The translations under genes were made by a program, and so were the position numbers. Shown one piece after another: positions 26,515-36,661 of a DNA stretch of 64,000 nt (position 1 is the stretch's first letter; the number at the start of each line of letters is the position of its first letter). The notes below the pieces were generated by a model. The model had not been told where the DNA came from, did not search any database, and saw only the letters and a program-made list of their open reading frames with translations. Location: assembly GCA_020740775.1 (NCBI GenBank), contig JAHEWK010000002.1:1-64000 (forward strand), given 5' to 3'. This DNA comes from Ilyonectria destructans (taxonomy: Eukaryota; Ascomycota; Sordariomycetes; Hypocreales; Nectriaceae).

Positions 26515-26986
26515 TATTACAGCTTATATAGTATTATAGTAAATTAAGCTCTATAGTAGCTATTATTTATATCTATAATTATAAGTATTATAATTATAGA
26601 TTTACCTTCTAGCTAAATAGACTATTAGATATAAAGTAAAGTATAGATTATTATATAATAATTATATACTGTAGGTTATAAGTTTAATTCTAAAGTTAAC
26701 TAGCTTTTAGCTAAATAGATTAGCAGCTTAAATTAGGTCTACTTAACTAATTGGAGTTAAGCAGCTAGTATATAATAAGATGTATAATTCTTAGTATATA
26801 GACCAGCTAGAGCTTAAGGATAAGCTCAGTAGAGAGGGGATATTATATTACAGCTTATATAGTACTATAGCAGACTGAGTTCTATAGTAGCTATTATCTA
26901 TACCTATAATTACAAGTATTATAATTATAGACTTATCTTTTAGCCAGATAGACTATTAGATATAAAGTGAAGTGCAGATTATTATA
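26515..26986 (+). mobile_element. TRIM-like miniature LTR element inside the A 3' LTR
   Basis: Two 141-bp direct repeats (26515-26655 and 26846-26986) begin TATTACAGC and end GATTATTATA. They flank 190 bp without coding capacity. Target duplication: TATTT at 26510-26514 and TATTC at 26987-26991, differing by one C-to-T change. A purine tract (AGTAGAGAGGGGA) precedes the right repeat, so orientation is plus. Removing the element and one duplication restores exactly the 373-bp length of the A LTR. Terminal-repeat retrotransposons in miniature move with enzymes supplied in trans. Confidence 0.85.
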
Positions 26987-27108
26987 TATTCTATTATTAT
27001 TAGACTGTAATTTATATTACTTACTATAATATTCTAATCCACTAGATTATACACTCTATACCTAAACTTACTTTATACTATTAGGTTAGATCTAACTGTT
27101 ATAAAAAG

Positions 27109-27671
27109 GTATATTTAATTATATTCTTTTTAATTTTATTTTAATAGAACTTTTTACTAATAAGCTATAAAGTCTTTATATAAAAACTCTATAACTAATA
27201 AAGCTAATAATAGGCTTATCTCTTATCTAATAAGGATAAAAATAATATATTTATAATTCTTAAATCTTTTACTTTTATAAGGTATATATTTACTATTAAG
27301 CTTATCTTTTTAATTTATTAGAATACCAGTAGACTTATATAAGAAATATAAAGATAAAAACTGAAATATACTATTTTAATTAAGTCTGGATTTCTCAAGC
27401 TTAATAATATATATATACTAAATATATAGATATAAGCTGTTTTTTTCCCGAGATAGATTAAATATATAGCTAGATAGCTATCTCTCTATAAAGCTAGAGC
27501 TTTTTTCTAATTAGTCTTTCTATATTATTACTATTAATATAAGTATTTCTTAACTAATTATATTAATTCTAATATTATTATAATAATTTCTTTTTACTCT
27601 TTTTAAATTCTTAATTTATTTTCTAATTAGTTAATTTCTCAATCTATAATTATTAAATTATACTTACTTAT
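27109..27671 (-). other. AT-rich remnant between element A and the right F LTR
   Basis: Continuation of the host sequence into which A inserted. It is heavily mutated, and I recognise no domain. A short CG-containing spot (TTTTTTTCCCGAGATAG near 27441) stands out from the rest. Confidence 0.4.
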
Positions 27672-28226
27672 TATTAAAGTCTATAAATATATAACTTTAT
27701 AACCTCTTTATAAGATTAAGCTTTAAGCTTTAAGCTTTAAAATATAGCTTAAAAATTCTAATAAAAATCTTATAATTATATACTAAAATCCAGTATTAAT
27801 AGCAATATCTATACTGTATAACTAATCAGTCTGAATCAGCTTATTAATCTATCTGCACTTTAAAATCAATTAATTTTAAATTATCTACTATTTGGAATTA
27901 ATATTACTTAAAAAGAAAAGCACTTATAAGAATAAATACAGTACTATAAGAAAGCTGAAATTTAAGGCTTTCTAATTGTATATCTATTATCTTAATATAA
28001 TAGCTTAATTTTAAGTAAATTATCTATAAAAAGGCTTAGACCCCCTAAGTAATTCCAGACTTATTCTATATTACTATAACTATATTATATACTATTAATA
28101 CACTATTATACACTATCTTATACTATTTACTTTTTATCTTACTACACTCTTTATTTATATATTCTTTATTAGGATATTTCTTTTATAATAATATTACTTT
28201 ATTTTACTGCCTTATAACCTCTAACA
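27672..28226 (-). repeat. Family F LTR, right copy (555 bp)
   Basis: Begins TATTAAAGTC and ends CCTCTAACA, so it keeps an unmutated CA end. Homologous to 7918-8471 and, inverted, to 42782-43334. The 5 bp outside the two F copies do not match (ATAGA at 7913-7917, TAACT at 28227-28231), so they may not be the two ends of one insertion. Confidence 0.75.
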
Positions 28227-30116
28227 TAACTAAAAAACTAGAGAAAACTGGCTTAATTAAAAAATTTACTAATTAATAACTAGTAGTTAATTAGTTAAAA
28301 TTAGTTAAAATTATAAAAAACTAAAGAAAACTAAGCTAGTTAAAAAACTGGTGGTTTTTCTTATAACTCTAGCTAGAGATAAAGTTCAGCTGACAACTTA
28401 TGAAAAGCAGTTAGACGGGCTGGAAAATTCCACGCAGCTGTGACAGAGGACCTCAATTTGAAATCAACTCCTTCGGGGTCGGAGGCCAGGACGCACCGGC
28501 AACCGAAACCCAGCGCTTTCGGGTTCGGAGGTTAGGAAGCGCCCGGACAAATGATAAGGATGATCTAATGCTTGATAATCAATCGGTGCCTTCCCGAAAA
28601 TGGATATTCCGCTCCAAAGGTATCAGCTTTCGGTTTGGAAGGGCCCAATCTCATCGTGCTGCTCGCAACTCCGAACCCCGCCTTGCTGACATGAAGAAAT
28701 TTAAAGGATGAGGCATAATCCAGCTTGACTCAGCCCCCACCTGCGCTCTCTCCTATGTTTCAGCCCCAACGTTACTTGTGGGCAGGGGCACAAGAATCGG
28801 TCTTCAGCGGATAGAAGACGATTTAATTGGCCGTCGACGTCAAACGCAAGTCAGATGGGCGGCAGTTCGGTCTACAGAAGGGGAAATGCTGAGGACCGCG
28901 TTCTGGCAGAGTTATCGAAGTTGCATTGAGTGACTTTGCCGATCCCGGTCCCAGGACGGCATCCTGTCGTCGTGCTCACGGCAAACGACGACTGCTGACG
29001 AATTTCTCCTCTCCAATTTGGCCAACCTGTACCCTTGGCGGGCCGAAACAGGCTTGAGGTGTCGATTCGCAGTCGCATCCATTAGCGACACCGGATCATC
29101 GCTTGACACTGGGAGTTTGACCTTTCAGCTGGCTTTTGGGAACTATCTGTGCTGTGATTTGATGCGACAGATCGAATAGCACGCATAGTGGCTTGATTCA
29201 GTGAAATCATGCCTAACGTTGGTCAAGCAGCGTGGGTCCGGATTCATCGACGCTCGCACGCACAGGGTGGGAAGCCTCGGGTTCGGTTACAAGGCCAACG
29301 CGAATACGGGCCGTTATTTTCTAACACCCAAGTCGTGGGTGTGAAGAAGTTGCGGCACTCGCGCCTAACGGTATCTGTGTACTCGATGAAAATAGCCCAT
29401 GCCCAGGGGCAGACATCATAGGTTCATGCTATGGGGAATCTTCCAAGGCACCCGGAGGATCGAAGCTCTGAATTCGAGAAATACTCTCTATGGCCAAGCA
29501 GGGACCGTATAAAACAAACCCGATTGGCTCGCAGCATTTTCCTGTGGTTAAACTACACCCACGACCCACCTTCCCATATCCGAACTCATCCCAAGCCACG
29601 GAGAATTCCGTTTCCGGCTAATTTCAGCAAACCCCTGGGATCCAGTCACTTGCGTTGTCCTCGGGTTTTATATCATCAAATCAGGGGGACAGACTTCCCT
29701 AGGTTCTCGGTATTTATTACCTTTACGGACAGAAACCCCTCTTCATGTGTACCCGTACGGTCTCTGTTACTTCAGATCATCCAGGATCTACCCTGTATCG
29801 TGATTTAGCCTGTCTTTAGGCTTATCCTGGCTCCGCTAACGCCGGTCCGACTGACACTACGCCGTGATCTAATGTGACAGCGTCCCTGATTTAATATCCG
29901 TTATCTCAAGCTTTACAATACCACGTCGAGAGTAAGCGCAAATACAGTATACTCGCCAGGGCAGCCCCATCGTAGTTGAGGAATTCACGAAAATCTCAAA
30001 CCGCTGTACGAACCTATACCTTCACATTTCCAACTCGGTCTGTGTGCCAAGTATGGCGCTGTTGAATTCTCCTACAGGACTCCATTTGCATGATTCTCAT
30101 TGTAAAGCCCAATCAT
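28227..30116. other. Edge of AT-rich block, then intergenic without recognised gene
   Basis: 28227-28380 is A-rich with short repeats of GTTAAAATTA and AAAAAACTAGAGAAAACTGG. Normal composition starts near 28380. Between 28380 and 30116 several short frames exist (28872-29109 minus, 29209-29808 plus), but none has a family motif. The stretch 28470-28650 has repeated CTTCGG/TTCGG-CGG words of uncertain meaning. This is the 3' flank of the epimerase gene. Confidence 0.4.
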
Positions 30117-31331
30117 CTATTGTTTCAGCCCTGCTGCTCGAAGCAAGTTACCTTCCAGACTGTCCAAGAAACCCTCTGATTTTGGCCGAACGCCCAAGAC
30201 CTTCTGGGCCCGGTTTGCCTTCGTTCGGGAGTTGGCCGCGAAGAGTACCTGCTGGACACCAGGTACAGGTATGCCGGGGAGCTTCTTTTCCAGTTCATCT
30301 AGAGTGATATGCTGTGGTTCATTGGTTGAAATCAGGCCTTGAGCCTGGAGGATATTGCCTGTGACTCGAGCGATTTTCAGTTGAGAGACTTCTTCGCTGG
30401 GGACGAAGTAATAACCCTGCAGCATAACACGTCGTCAGAAAGGTTGTTTGAGAGAAGTCAGGCCATAGAAAGAGACAGCTGTACGTACATCATGATTCCA
30501 GTCGGCGCCGTCACCTCCGGCCGCTGCAGCCTCAATGAGCTTGAGGAAAACCTGGCCAACGTCCTCGACATGCACTCGAGAATAAACATTCGACCCCGAG
30601 TTGACATAAAAAGGGGCTCCTGCTTTGACGGTCTCTTGATAGAAGGCGGGTACATAGAAGCTGCTCGTATTGCTCGGTCCCGTGCCTTTCCCGTGGATAT
30701 GAGGAGGGCAGACTACTGCGGTCTTGAGACGGCCGCCATGCTGAGTCCATGCCTTCTGGATCAGTAACTCCGTGGGCCGGTGGAACCTTGCGAGCGGCAG
30801 GGACCAAATAGCGTCGATGTCGTCGATGTCGGACCCTATCTTGCTGATGATCTCTCCTGGTGTGGACGTGTCCGCGATGATGCCGGTGCCGCCGAGGTGG
30901 ATGTAACTTGCGGGTAGAGAGGCGTTGGCCCTTTCGACGACCCCGGCGAGTAGTGCACTCACGGCGGGAATGTGGTCCGAATTTCCATGGTCTTGCCGAG
31001 GTGCTATAAGCGTTTCTGCAACCAAGGAGTAATGGCTTGTTGAGGACATAACTTACGAATGACAATATCAGCCTCAGAGGCGGCCCGCGTTAGGAGGTCC
31101 GTGTTATCAAAAGTGCCTCTGATAACCGTAACTTTCGGGTATTTGTCTGAGAACCCGGGAGGTACATTCCGGAGGAGTACCGTAGTCTCATACTCAGGGT
31201 GATCCGTCACCAAGGTGTGGAATACAGTGCCACCTACATAGCCAGTCGCTCCAGTGCTATTGGTCATCAGTGGCCTCTGTTTCATACAGAGCGCTTCGAT
31301 AGGGGACATACACAAAGATTTTGGGCACCAT
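30117..31331 (-). CDS. NAD(P)-dependent epimerase/dehydratase-like protein (extended or atypical SDR)
   Basis: Predicted cytosolic Rossmann-fold oxidoreductase or epimerase; substrate unknown. Proposed CDS: complement join 30117-30416, 30489-30991, 31057-31256, 31312-31331, 340 residues. The start at 31331 with a 20-nt first exon gives MVPKIFV, and splicing (GTATGT donor, 55-bp intron) joins it to TGATGYVGG, the dinucleotide-binding turn at residues 8-16. Later come SYIHLGGTG, VVCPPHIHGKGTGP and GYYFVPSEE, typical of a fungal family of nucleoside-diphosphate-sugar epimerase-like proteins. Donors are GTATGT, GTAAGT and GTACGT. The second acceptor is uncertain: AAG at 30992 gives ...VIHHGNSDH, while CAG or TAG sites 24 or 12 nt upstream keep the frame and lengthen the loop. 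No lesion. It is divergent to the SDR gene at 32362, so the two may share a promoter region. Confidence 0.8.
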
Positions 31332-31723
31332 TTTCAGCTGACTTATGCCTCAGAACCGATTTAACTATCGCTGTTGAGTTAATCTACCGGTAAACATTGT
31401 ACAACGTGCGTCTTTCCCTTTTATGTGAAAGTCATGTCCTAGGTGTACGGAGTAGCACCATACTACTCGTCCTAGCTAACGAATCATTCATCCTTGCTGG
31501 AGCTGGTGTATTATAAATCTCCTACGGGCGGAGTCAGTGATGGTTGTCCGACGGGAACCGGGAAGATCCCGAGCCCGTGTTTAACTTACACCTACTTCGG
31601 ACCAGAACTCCACCTTAGTTCCCGAGGGCAGAGGCACATCAACCCGGAAGTCCAGTGGGCTCTCGGATTTTGCTGCCCTAGGACTGCAAGAGTGCTCTTC
31701 TCGGGGCTGGCCGGAAACCCAGC

Positions 31724-32110
31724 GCTCTCAATAGTCCAGACCATTGAGACTATTACCGGTAGTCCAGACTGCAGTCCAAGACCAATAATCAATCCACGAC
31801 GGGCGTTCGTGTATTGACGACTAGGATGACACACCTCCCTTCAACCGAGCCGTGTGTCAGATTGTCGGGTCCAACATCAGGCATCACGACGGCAGTCATT
31901 CGAAGCGATCTGGATCGCACCAGTAAATTGATGAGAATTATCCAAAACAAAATGAATGTATGCACGCGAGGCACGGACCCCGGATTGTTGGCACAACAAC
32001 AATCAAGGGTACCCTGGTTTGTGAGACTACGGGCGTTCGTGGATTGATCCATTCGCCTCCCTGATCTGCAGTCTGGACTAATAGTCTAAATGGTCTGGAC
32101 TATTGAGAGC
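31724..32110. repeat. Fold-back (MITE-like) inverted repeat in the divergent promoter
   Basis: The left arm from 31724 reads GCTCTCAATAGTCCAGACCA and continues to an AGACTATTA box. The right arm, read as complement from 32110, gives the same with one mismatch in about 32 nt. After a small gap both arms share GTCCAGACTGCAG, and further in ATCAATCCACGA (31790s and 32040s). A target duplication could not be fixed. Related words (GTCTGGACTATTA, CTGCAGTCTGG) recur at 39379-39425. It could fold into a long hairpin. Confidence 0.7.
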
Positions 32111-32260
32111 CCTGCGGAAACCTTGACATACCTGCACTGGAAAACCGACTCTGCAGAAGGTTTCAGGATGGGATGTATAGAATCATGTATCCACTCGTTT
32201 TTTGGATACTCTCGATCTCGTATTAGTCTTGTATTACAAATCGCTTCGAGAGCTTTTTCC

Positions 32261-32268
32261 TATAAATA
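32261..32268 (+). promoter_or_regulatory. TATA box of the SDR gene
   Basis: TATAAATA lies 101 bp before the start codon at 32362, downstream of the fold-back repeat. Confidence 0.5.
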
Positions 32269-32361
32269 TCCGCGCTTGACCGTTCAGAAAATACCCAAAG
32301 AAACAGACCTTTGTCCAATTTTTCAATAAGTACTTTAAGCTCGACCAAGCATTTTTAAAAC

Positions 32362-33307
32362 ATGCCAGGGAATCTTACCATCCTGATTACAGGCGCTAGC
32401 AGAGGTAAATATTGAAACCCATCTTGTCCACCACTGAGTAGACGCCATTTGTAACCAACCCCCTTCTCTCCACGGAATGCTAAACATATAGCAGGTATTG
32501 GTAAGGGCCTTGTAGCAGCGTACCTCGCTGCCCCAGGAAATACGGTCATCGCATCCGTTCGTGATCCAGTCCACCCGAATCTGCAGGCTCTCCGGAGCCT
32601 TCCCTGCGGTCCTAGGAGCACCCTAGTCATCGCACAGATAGATAGCGGCAACGAGCGAAGCATACAGGACGCCATTCGAAGTCTACATGCTCCCAGACTT
32701 GACGTGGTGATATCCAACGCAGGCATCAACGAGAGCTTCGACCGCCTGGTCGACGTGACCACGTTCACACTGGACAAACATGTGCATGTCAACGCTTACG
32801 GCCCACTCTGGCTGTTCCAGCAGACGCTTCCACTTCTGAGGAAATCACCTGCACCCAGATTTGTTGTTGTGTCCAGTGGTGCTGGGTCGACCTCAATTCT
32901 GGATCAAATGGAAGAGCAGCCGATGGGGGCGTATGGTGCGTCAAAATCACTGGCCAACCATTTAATCAAACGGCTTTCGGTCGAGGTGAAAGATGTGATT
33001 ATTTGGTTGATGAATCCGGGGTAAGTATCGATCTCCAGCTTATCCTCAAACTACGATTAATCATCGCGTACTCCTCCAGATGCGTGGAAACCGATATGGT
33101 GAAGAATGTTCGCGAACATATGCAAATCCCAGAGTCCATCACCATCGAGGAAAGCATCGCGGGAATTATGAAAATGGTAAATCAATCCCTATAAGTAGGT
33201 GAATCGCGTTCCTAGAGACATGATTAACGTCACAATAGATAAGGGAAGCTACTCAGGAAACCAGTGGGCAATTCTTTAACTACGATGGGGCGAAGATGCC
33301 CTGGTGA
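32362..33307 (+). CDS. Nor-1-like short-chain dehydrogenase/ketoreductase
   Basis: Classical SDR that would reduce a ketone with NAD(P)H. It resembles the fungal norsolorinic-acid-ketoreductase group, but the substrate here is unknown. Proposed CDS: join 32362-32404, 32495-33020, 33080-33176, 33239-33307, 244 residues, introns of 90, 59 and 62 bp (donors GTAAAT, GTAAGT, GTAAAT; acceptors CAG, CAG, TAG). The cofactor motif TGASRGIG (10-17) is split by intron 1 and restored exactly by splicing. NAG lies at 89-91, catalytic Ser at about 141-142, YGASK with Tyr161 and Lys165, and NPG at 188-190 followed by VETDM, also across an intron. The end FFNYDGAKMPW is typical of the group. No lesion. It may be co-regulated with the divergent epimerase gene. 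Confidence 0.87.
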
Positions 33308-34154
33308 GAACACAACATTTGCGCATTCTCTCGCCGTGGTATTATAAAGCTTGAGGTAGCGGGTGTTGTGTGAGGGACGCTATCTCGTTGGATAATTTAT
33401 TACCAGTGGGAGTAGCAGTAGTACAATAGTAATAGTCTTGAACGCTACGCTAAATCACAATAAAGGATAGATCCTGGGTGACCCGGAGTATTCGAGACCG
33501 CATAGATACGTATGACTACAGGTTTCTGTCCCGTAAAGGTACTATCGATGATCTGGGCAAGTCTGGCCTGTAATAGAACCCATGGGGTTGAAAAGATGTG
33601 ATATCTGGGCAATGAGCCTCCGGGCAAATCGCTGGGGGCATGACCACCGCCTGGTTTGCTGATTTGAAATTAGAGAACAACTGGAGGGGCTGAATTCATG
33701 GGTTTTAACCGAAAGCGAAATTCCCCGCAACTTCTACAGATAGATGGCCTCAAGCCCTGAGTCGGGATGGCGTATAGTGAAGCATTCTTGGACTCCGCCA
33801 CGGCCGCCCTGCCCGGTACTCTCGATTGTTTACCATTGCTAGACTAGCGAGTCAGTTGCCCGGTTTTTCGATTTTCGGGATAACCGTGACGCGAGTTGTT
33901 GAACGGAGTTTCCTCCTTGTGACTGCATCCTCCAGCCGGGGACTTCTTACGGTAATATCCGCCTTCCATCTTCTAAGTGAAGCCAAAGCTCACCGGCCAC
34001 GGCTCCGCGCTCTGGGTGTATTAATACCCCAGATTCCATTGCGGACCAATGTCTGGAGAATCTGGGGTCTCATACTTAACACCTTTCTCTTGCAATTCCT
34101 ATTCTTCTGGCTAAATCCTGCTCTTCAGTAACTTATACGAATCCTCTTTCCAAG
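33308..34154. other. Intergenic, no gene recognised
   Basis: Tail of the SDR gene and upstream region of the broken transporter. Short frames (33445-33730 minus, 33826-34131 plus) lack motifs and plausible splice sites. Confidence 0.45.
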
Positions 34155-35724
34155 ATGTTGAAGTCCTTGAAGTTTTACTGGAAGTCCCATAAATGGGCTA
34201 TCTTCTACTGCAGCGTTTCTTCCGTTGGTCCCCTATATTATGGCTACGATAACACCTACTATAATAGTGTCCTGGTCACGTAAGAGTTTAAGAATGACTA
34301 CGGCGACCACCGCGCTGGGGATGGAAATCTCGCCCTGTCCTCGTCCTTCCAGGTACTCACAGCCTTGCCTATCTACATCGGAGACCTTTTTGGTGCCGTC
34401 ATCGCAGCCCCGATAAACGATCGCTGGGGACGAAAGGCCACTTTCTGGTTTGCTTCGTTCTGTGTTCTCTTAGGAGGCATTGATCAGGTGGCAGTCACAA
34501 TCCATAACGAAGCCATCATCGTCGTCGGCCTTGTCCTCATCGGCCTTGGCGTCGGCCAATTCGCCGTCACATCCCTGCTGTACATCGGAGAGGTCGCCCC
34601 CTTGAGCATTCGTGGTGCGGCCCTCATGATATTCCAGTTCCTTCAATCATGGTCCCAGCTGATTGCATCGGCACTTAACCAGAGAACCAAGGGCATCAAC
34701 AGCAGCCTGGCGTACTGCATCCCGATGGGTGGCCTTGTCGTGCTGCCGTTGATCATATTTGCCGCCCTGTCCTTCACCCCCGAGAGCCCCGTGCGGTATA
34801 TTTTCAAAAACTGACCCGACGACGCTGAAAAAGCATCCGCAAGATCAATCACAGCAAGCCTGCATATGATCCTACCGACCACATGGCTCAAATATTCAAT
34901 ACAAAACGCATCGAGGATGAATATGCTGAGTTTTCCTTATGAAGGTCTATTTTTATGGACCCAGTCGAATGAAGAAAAGTCATCTACTCTGCTGGTGCTA
35001 TATTCAGCCAGCAGATCTGCAGCATCCTCTTCTTCTATGTCTACGGCGTTGTCTTTGTGCAGGCCATTGACGCTGAGGACCCCTTCCTCGTTCAGCTGAT
35101 CACAAACATTATCCAGATCTTCGCGGTTGGCGCTTCCGTCCTTACGGCCAATAAAGTCCGCCGCCGCGTCAATCTAATCATCACCAACAGCCCAATGCTC
35201 GTCGCTTTGATCGTCACCGGTGGCCTCGGCACCCAACCCCTGACAACAGCGTCTCAGCATACCATTGTCATCTTCTCCTTCATAGTCGTTGTCGGGTTCA
35301 ACTTTGGCCTCGGCCCCTTAGCTTAGACCATTGCGCGAGAGATGGCAGTTGGCCCGAACCAGAATAAGATTATGTCGGCCAGCATCATCATCTTCTATTT
35401 CACAGCTTGGCTCGTATCGTTTACGGCACCTTACCTATACTATAATGCGGGGCTGGGTCCGATGCTGCGCTTTGGCTATGCGGGTACTACATGCCTGGCA
35501 TTGCTCCGGACATGGTTCTGTGTAGGAGAAACAGCTGGCCGGACGAGCCTAGAGATCTCGTTATTCTTCGCAGAGAAGGTCCCTAGAAGGTCCCTGTAAG
35601 GGCTTGGAGAACCTATGTATACCATGAGACGCCAAGAGAGAAGAGCATGGAAGCTTCTAAAGGGGGACTGAAGGAAGGGTCGGAAGGTCGCGTGGGTGTA
35701 GAGCACGCTAAAGCCGCCGTGTAA
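34155..35724 (+). pseudogene. MFS sugar transporter, broken
   Basis: Remnant of a 12-helix sugar porter of the major facilitator superfamily (plasma membrane). It starts MLKSLKFYWKSHKWAIFYC and keeps YYGYDNTYYN, PINDRWGRK (the conserved loop 2-3 motif), LYIGEVAPLSIRG, FTPESPVRY, GFNFGLGPLA and FCVGETAGRTSLE in family order, so it was nearly full length. Lesions: TAA 34281-34283 (fits CAA), TGA 34812-34814 (fits CGA), loss of one A in the run 34828-34832, TGA 34940-34942, TGA 34970-34972 (fits CGA before KVIYS), TAG 35324-35326 (fits TGG of LAWT), and an 11-bp tandem duplication of AAGGTCCCTAG at 35576-35586. Beyond that duplication the frame resumes as VPVRAWRTYVYHETP and ends at TAA 35722-35724. 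The stops fit C:G to T:A changes. No intron is seen. Confidence 0.88.
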
Positions 35725-36661
35725 TCTCTCTGGCCTGAGCTGCCTGTCAATCGACTGGCAGCCCTCCACATCATTTATACCCAAGATTAGAGTTTCAGAA
35801 ATGGCTCAATCTTTACCAAGCCACCCTGTATTGATCAGCAAGTCTATCGTCAACCTCTTTAAAGTAAGTAAGGCCTTTTGCATCCTCCCCAGGCGTATGG
35901 CTGGTTTCAAGTGATATGCTCCCCAGAATATGTAGATGCGTAAGGTTTCTATGGCTTTCCAGTTCAAAACAAACTGAAAACCCATGGAAAGATATTATTA
36001 GATACTGATCAGAGTTATGCTATAATTAGTATAACTATACGTATTGTTTATATTATTAGCAACACTGACTGGAGTTCCTTGCTGATACAGCAGTCTTAGC
36101 ACGATATAAGGCAGCTCATCACAAAATAGAATCTAAGACTACTGTAACAGGCTGAGCCCATAGGGTCTCGACCAATTAACGCTAGCATCAAAGACCCACA
36201 CAAGCTCGAGAGCTAAGGAGCTCTCTTCATTTCTCCTTTCTTCTCCTTTCTTTCCTTTCTTTCCTTTCTTTCTCACCTTTAAGATACTAGTTGTAGTCAT
36301 CCAGCTAGTTGTCAATATACTTAGTTGGGACCATTACATCCCGCCGGCAGTCACATGCGTAGGCAATAGTGATGCGTGCAGCTAGCCGTATCCTAGGGAT
36401 GCTTGGCAGGCCAGGCATCTACTGAGCAGTTAGCCGTCATATAAAACAATCTGCTCAGCTTATCCATAGACAAGATATCTTTGATTCTACATATAGCCTG
36501 ACCCCCATGGTCCCTATGACATTCGCATGTCACATATAATATAGGCCTCAGTGACACTACGCATTAGCGGAGTGTTCATTCCACTTTTGCCGTAGCCGTC
36601 AATGCGATATCGCATCAAATAGATACTCTATTCGATGCTGACTGAAATACCTCGGTCTATT
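35725..36661. other. Intergenic; pyrimidine microsatellite
   Basis: No gene recognised. 36232-36275 is a CT-rich run (CTCCTTTCTTCTCCTTTCTT, then repeated TTTCC units). 35990-36060 is locally AT-rich. A possible tiny spliced frame at 35801 was considered and rejected. Confidence 0.45.

Larger units (their letters stand above)
9806..27103 (+). mobile_element. LTR retrotransposon A (Ty3/Gypsy), split by element B and a TRIM
   Basis: The 5' LTR is 9806-10178 (373 bp). The 3' LTR is 26254-27103, which is also 373 bp after removal of the inserted TRIM and its 5-bp duplication. Both flanks carry the same 5-bp target duplication AAAAG (9801-9805 and 27104-27108), so the ends are firm. A purine tract (about 26239-26248) precedes the 3' LTR, giving plus orientation. 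Without the inserts it is about 8.3 kb, close to its relative C (8474 bp). Element B sits in the RNase H end of pol, at 15110. Confidence 0.9.
6311..28380. repeat. RIP-mutated retrotransposon block, left nest
   Basis: About 22 kb of DNA made almost entirely of A and T, with stops in every frame of most stretches. It is built of LTR elements nested in each other (listed separately). RIP, a fungal premeiotic C-to-T mutation of duplicated DNA, explains it. Homologous pairs in the window differ mostly by C/T and G/A, Cys and His codons become Tyr, Trp codons become stops, and CAA/CAG become TAA/TAG. The parts at 6311-7370 and 7567-7917 are the same kind of DNA, but I could not assign them to an element. 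Confidence 0.85.
31332..32361. other. Divergent promoter region between the epimerase and SDR genes
   Basis: About 1 kb between two start codons facing away from each other. Its centre is a fold-back repeat (31724-32110, listed separately), and a TATA box serves the plus-strand gene. No coding region is supported: the frames at 31494-32052 lie in the repeat. Confidence 0.6.

Noticed and set aside
6311..28380. AT-rich block as inserted mitochondrial DNA or a centromere core
   Set aside because: Clear LTR pairs with target duplications and Gypsy motifs fill it; no mitochondrial genes or tRNAs were recognised. A pericentromeric location is possible but not shown.
28872..29808. Short frames of 65-125 codons upstream of the island genes
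   Set aside because: No family resemblance; composition alone explains open frames of this length.
30992..31056. 41-nt or 53-nt intron alternatives in the epimerase gene
   Set aside because: The 65-bp version gives the best length match to the family loop. The alternatives keep the frame and are not excluded, only less likely.
31724..32110. Exact target-site duplication for the fold-back repeat
   Set aside because: Flanks (CCCAGC on the left, CCTGCG on the right) do not match at any simple offset, so no duplication is claimed.
34279..34370. Intron in the transporter that would remove the TAA at 34281
   Set aside because: GTAAGA at 34279 could be a donor, but the available acceptors (34353, 34362) break the reading frame and would delete a conserved segment.
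35801..35940. Tiny spliced gene starting MAQSLPSHPVLISKSIVNLF
   Set aside because: The only in-frame splice needs an intron of 29 nt, too short for fungal spliceosomal introns, and other acceptors lead at once to a stop.
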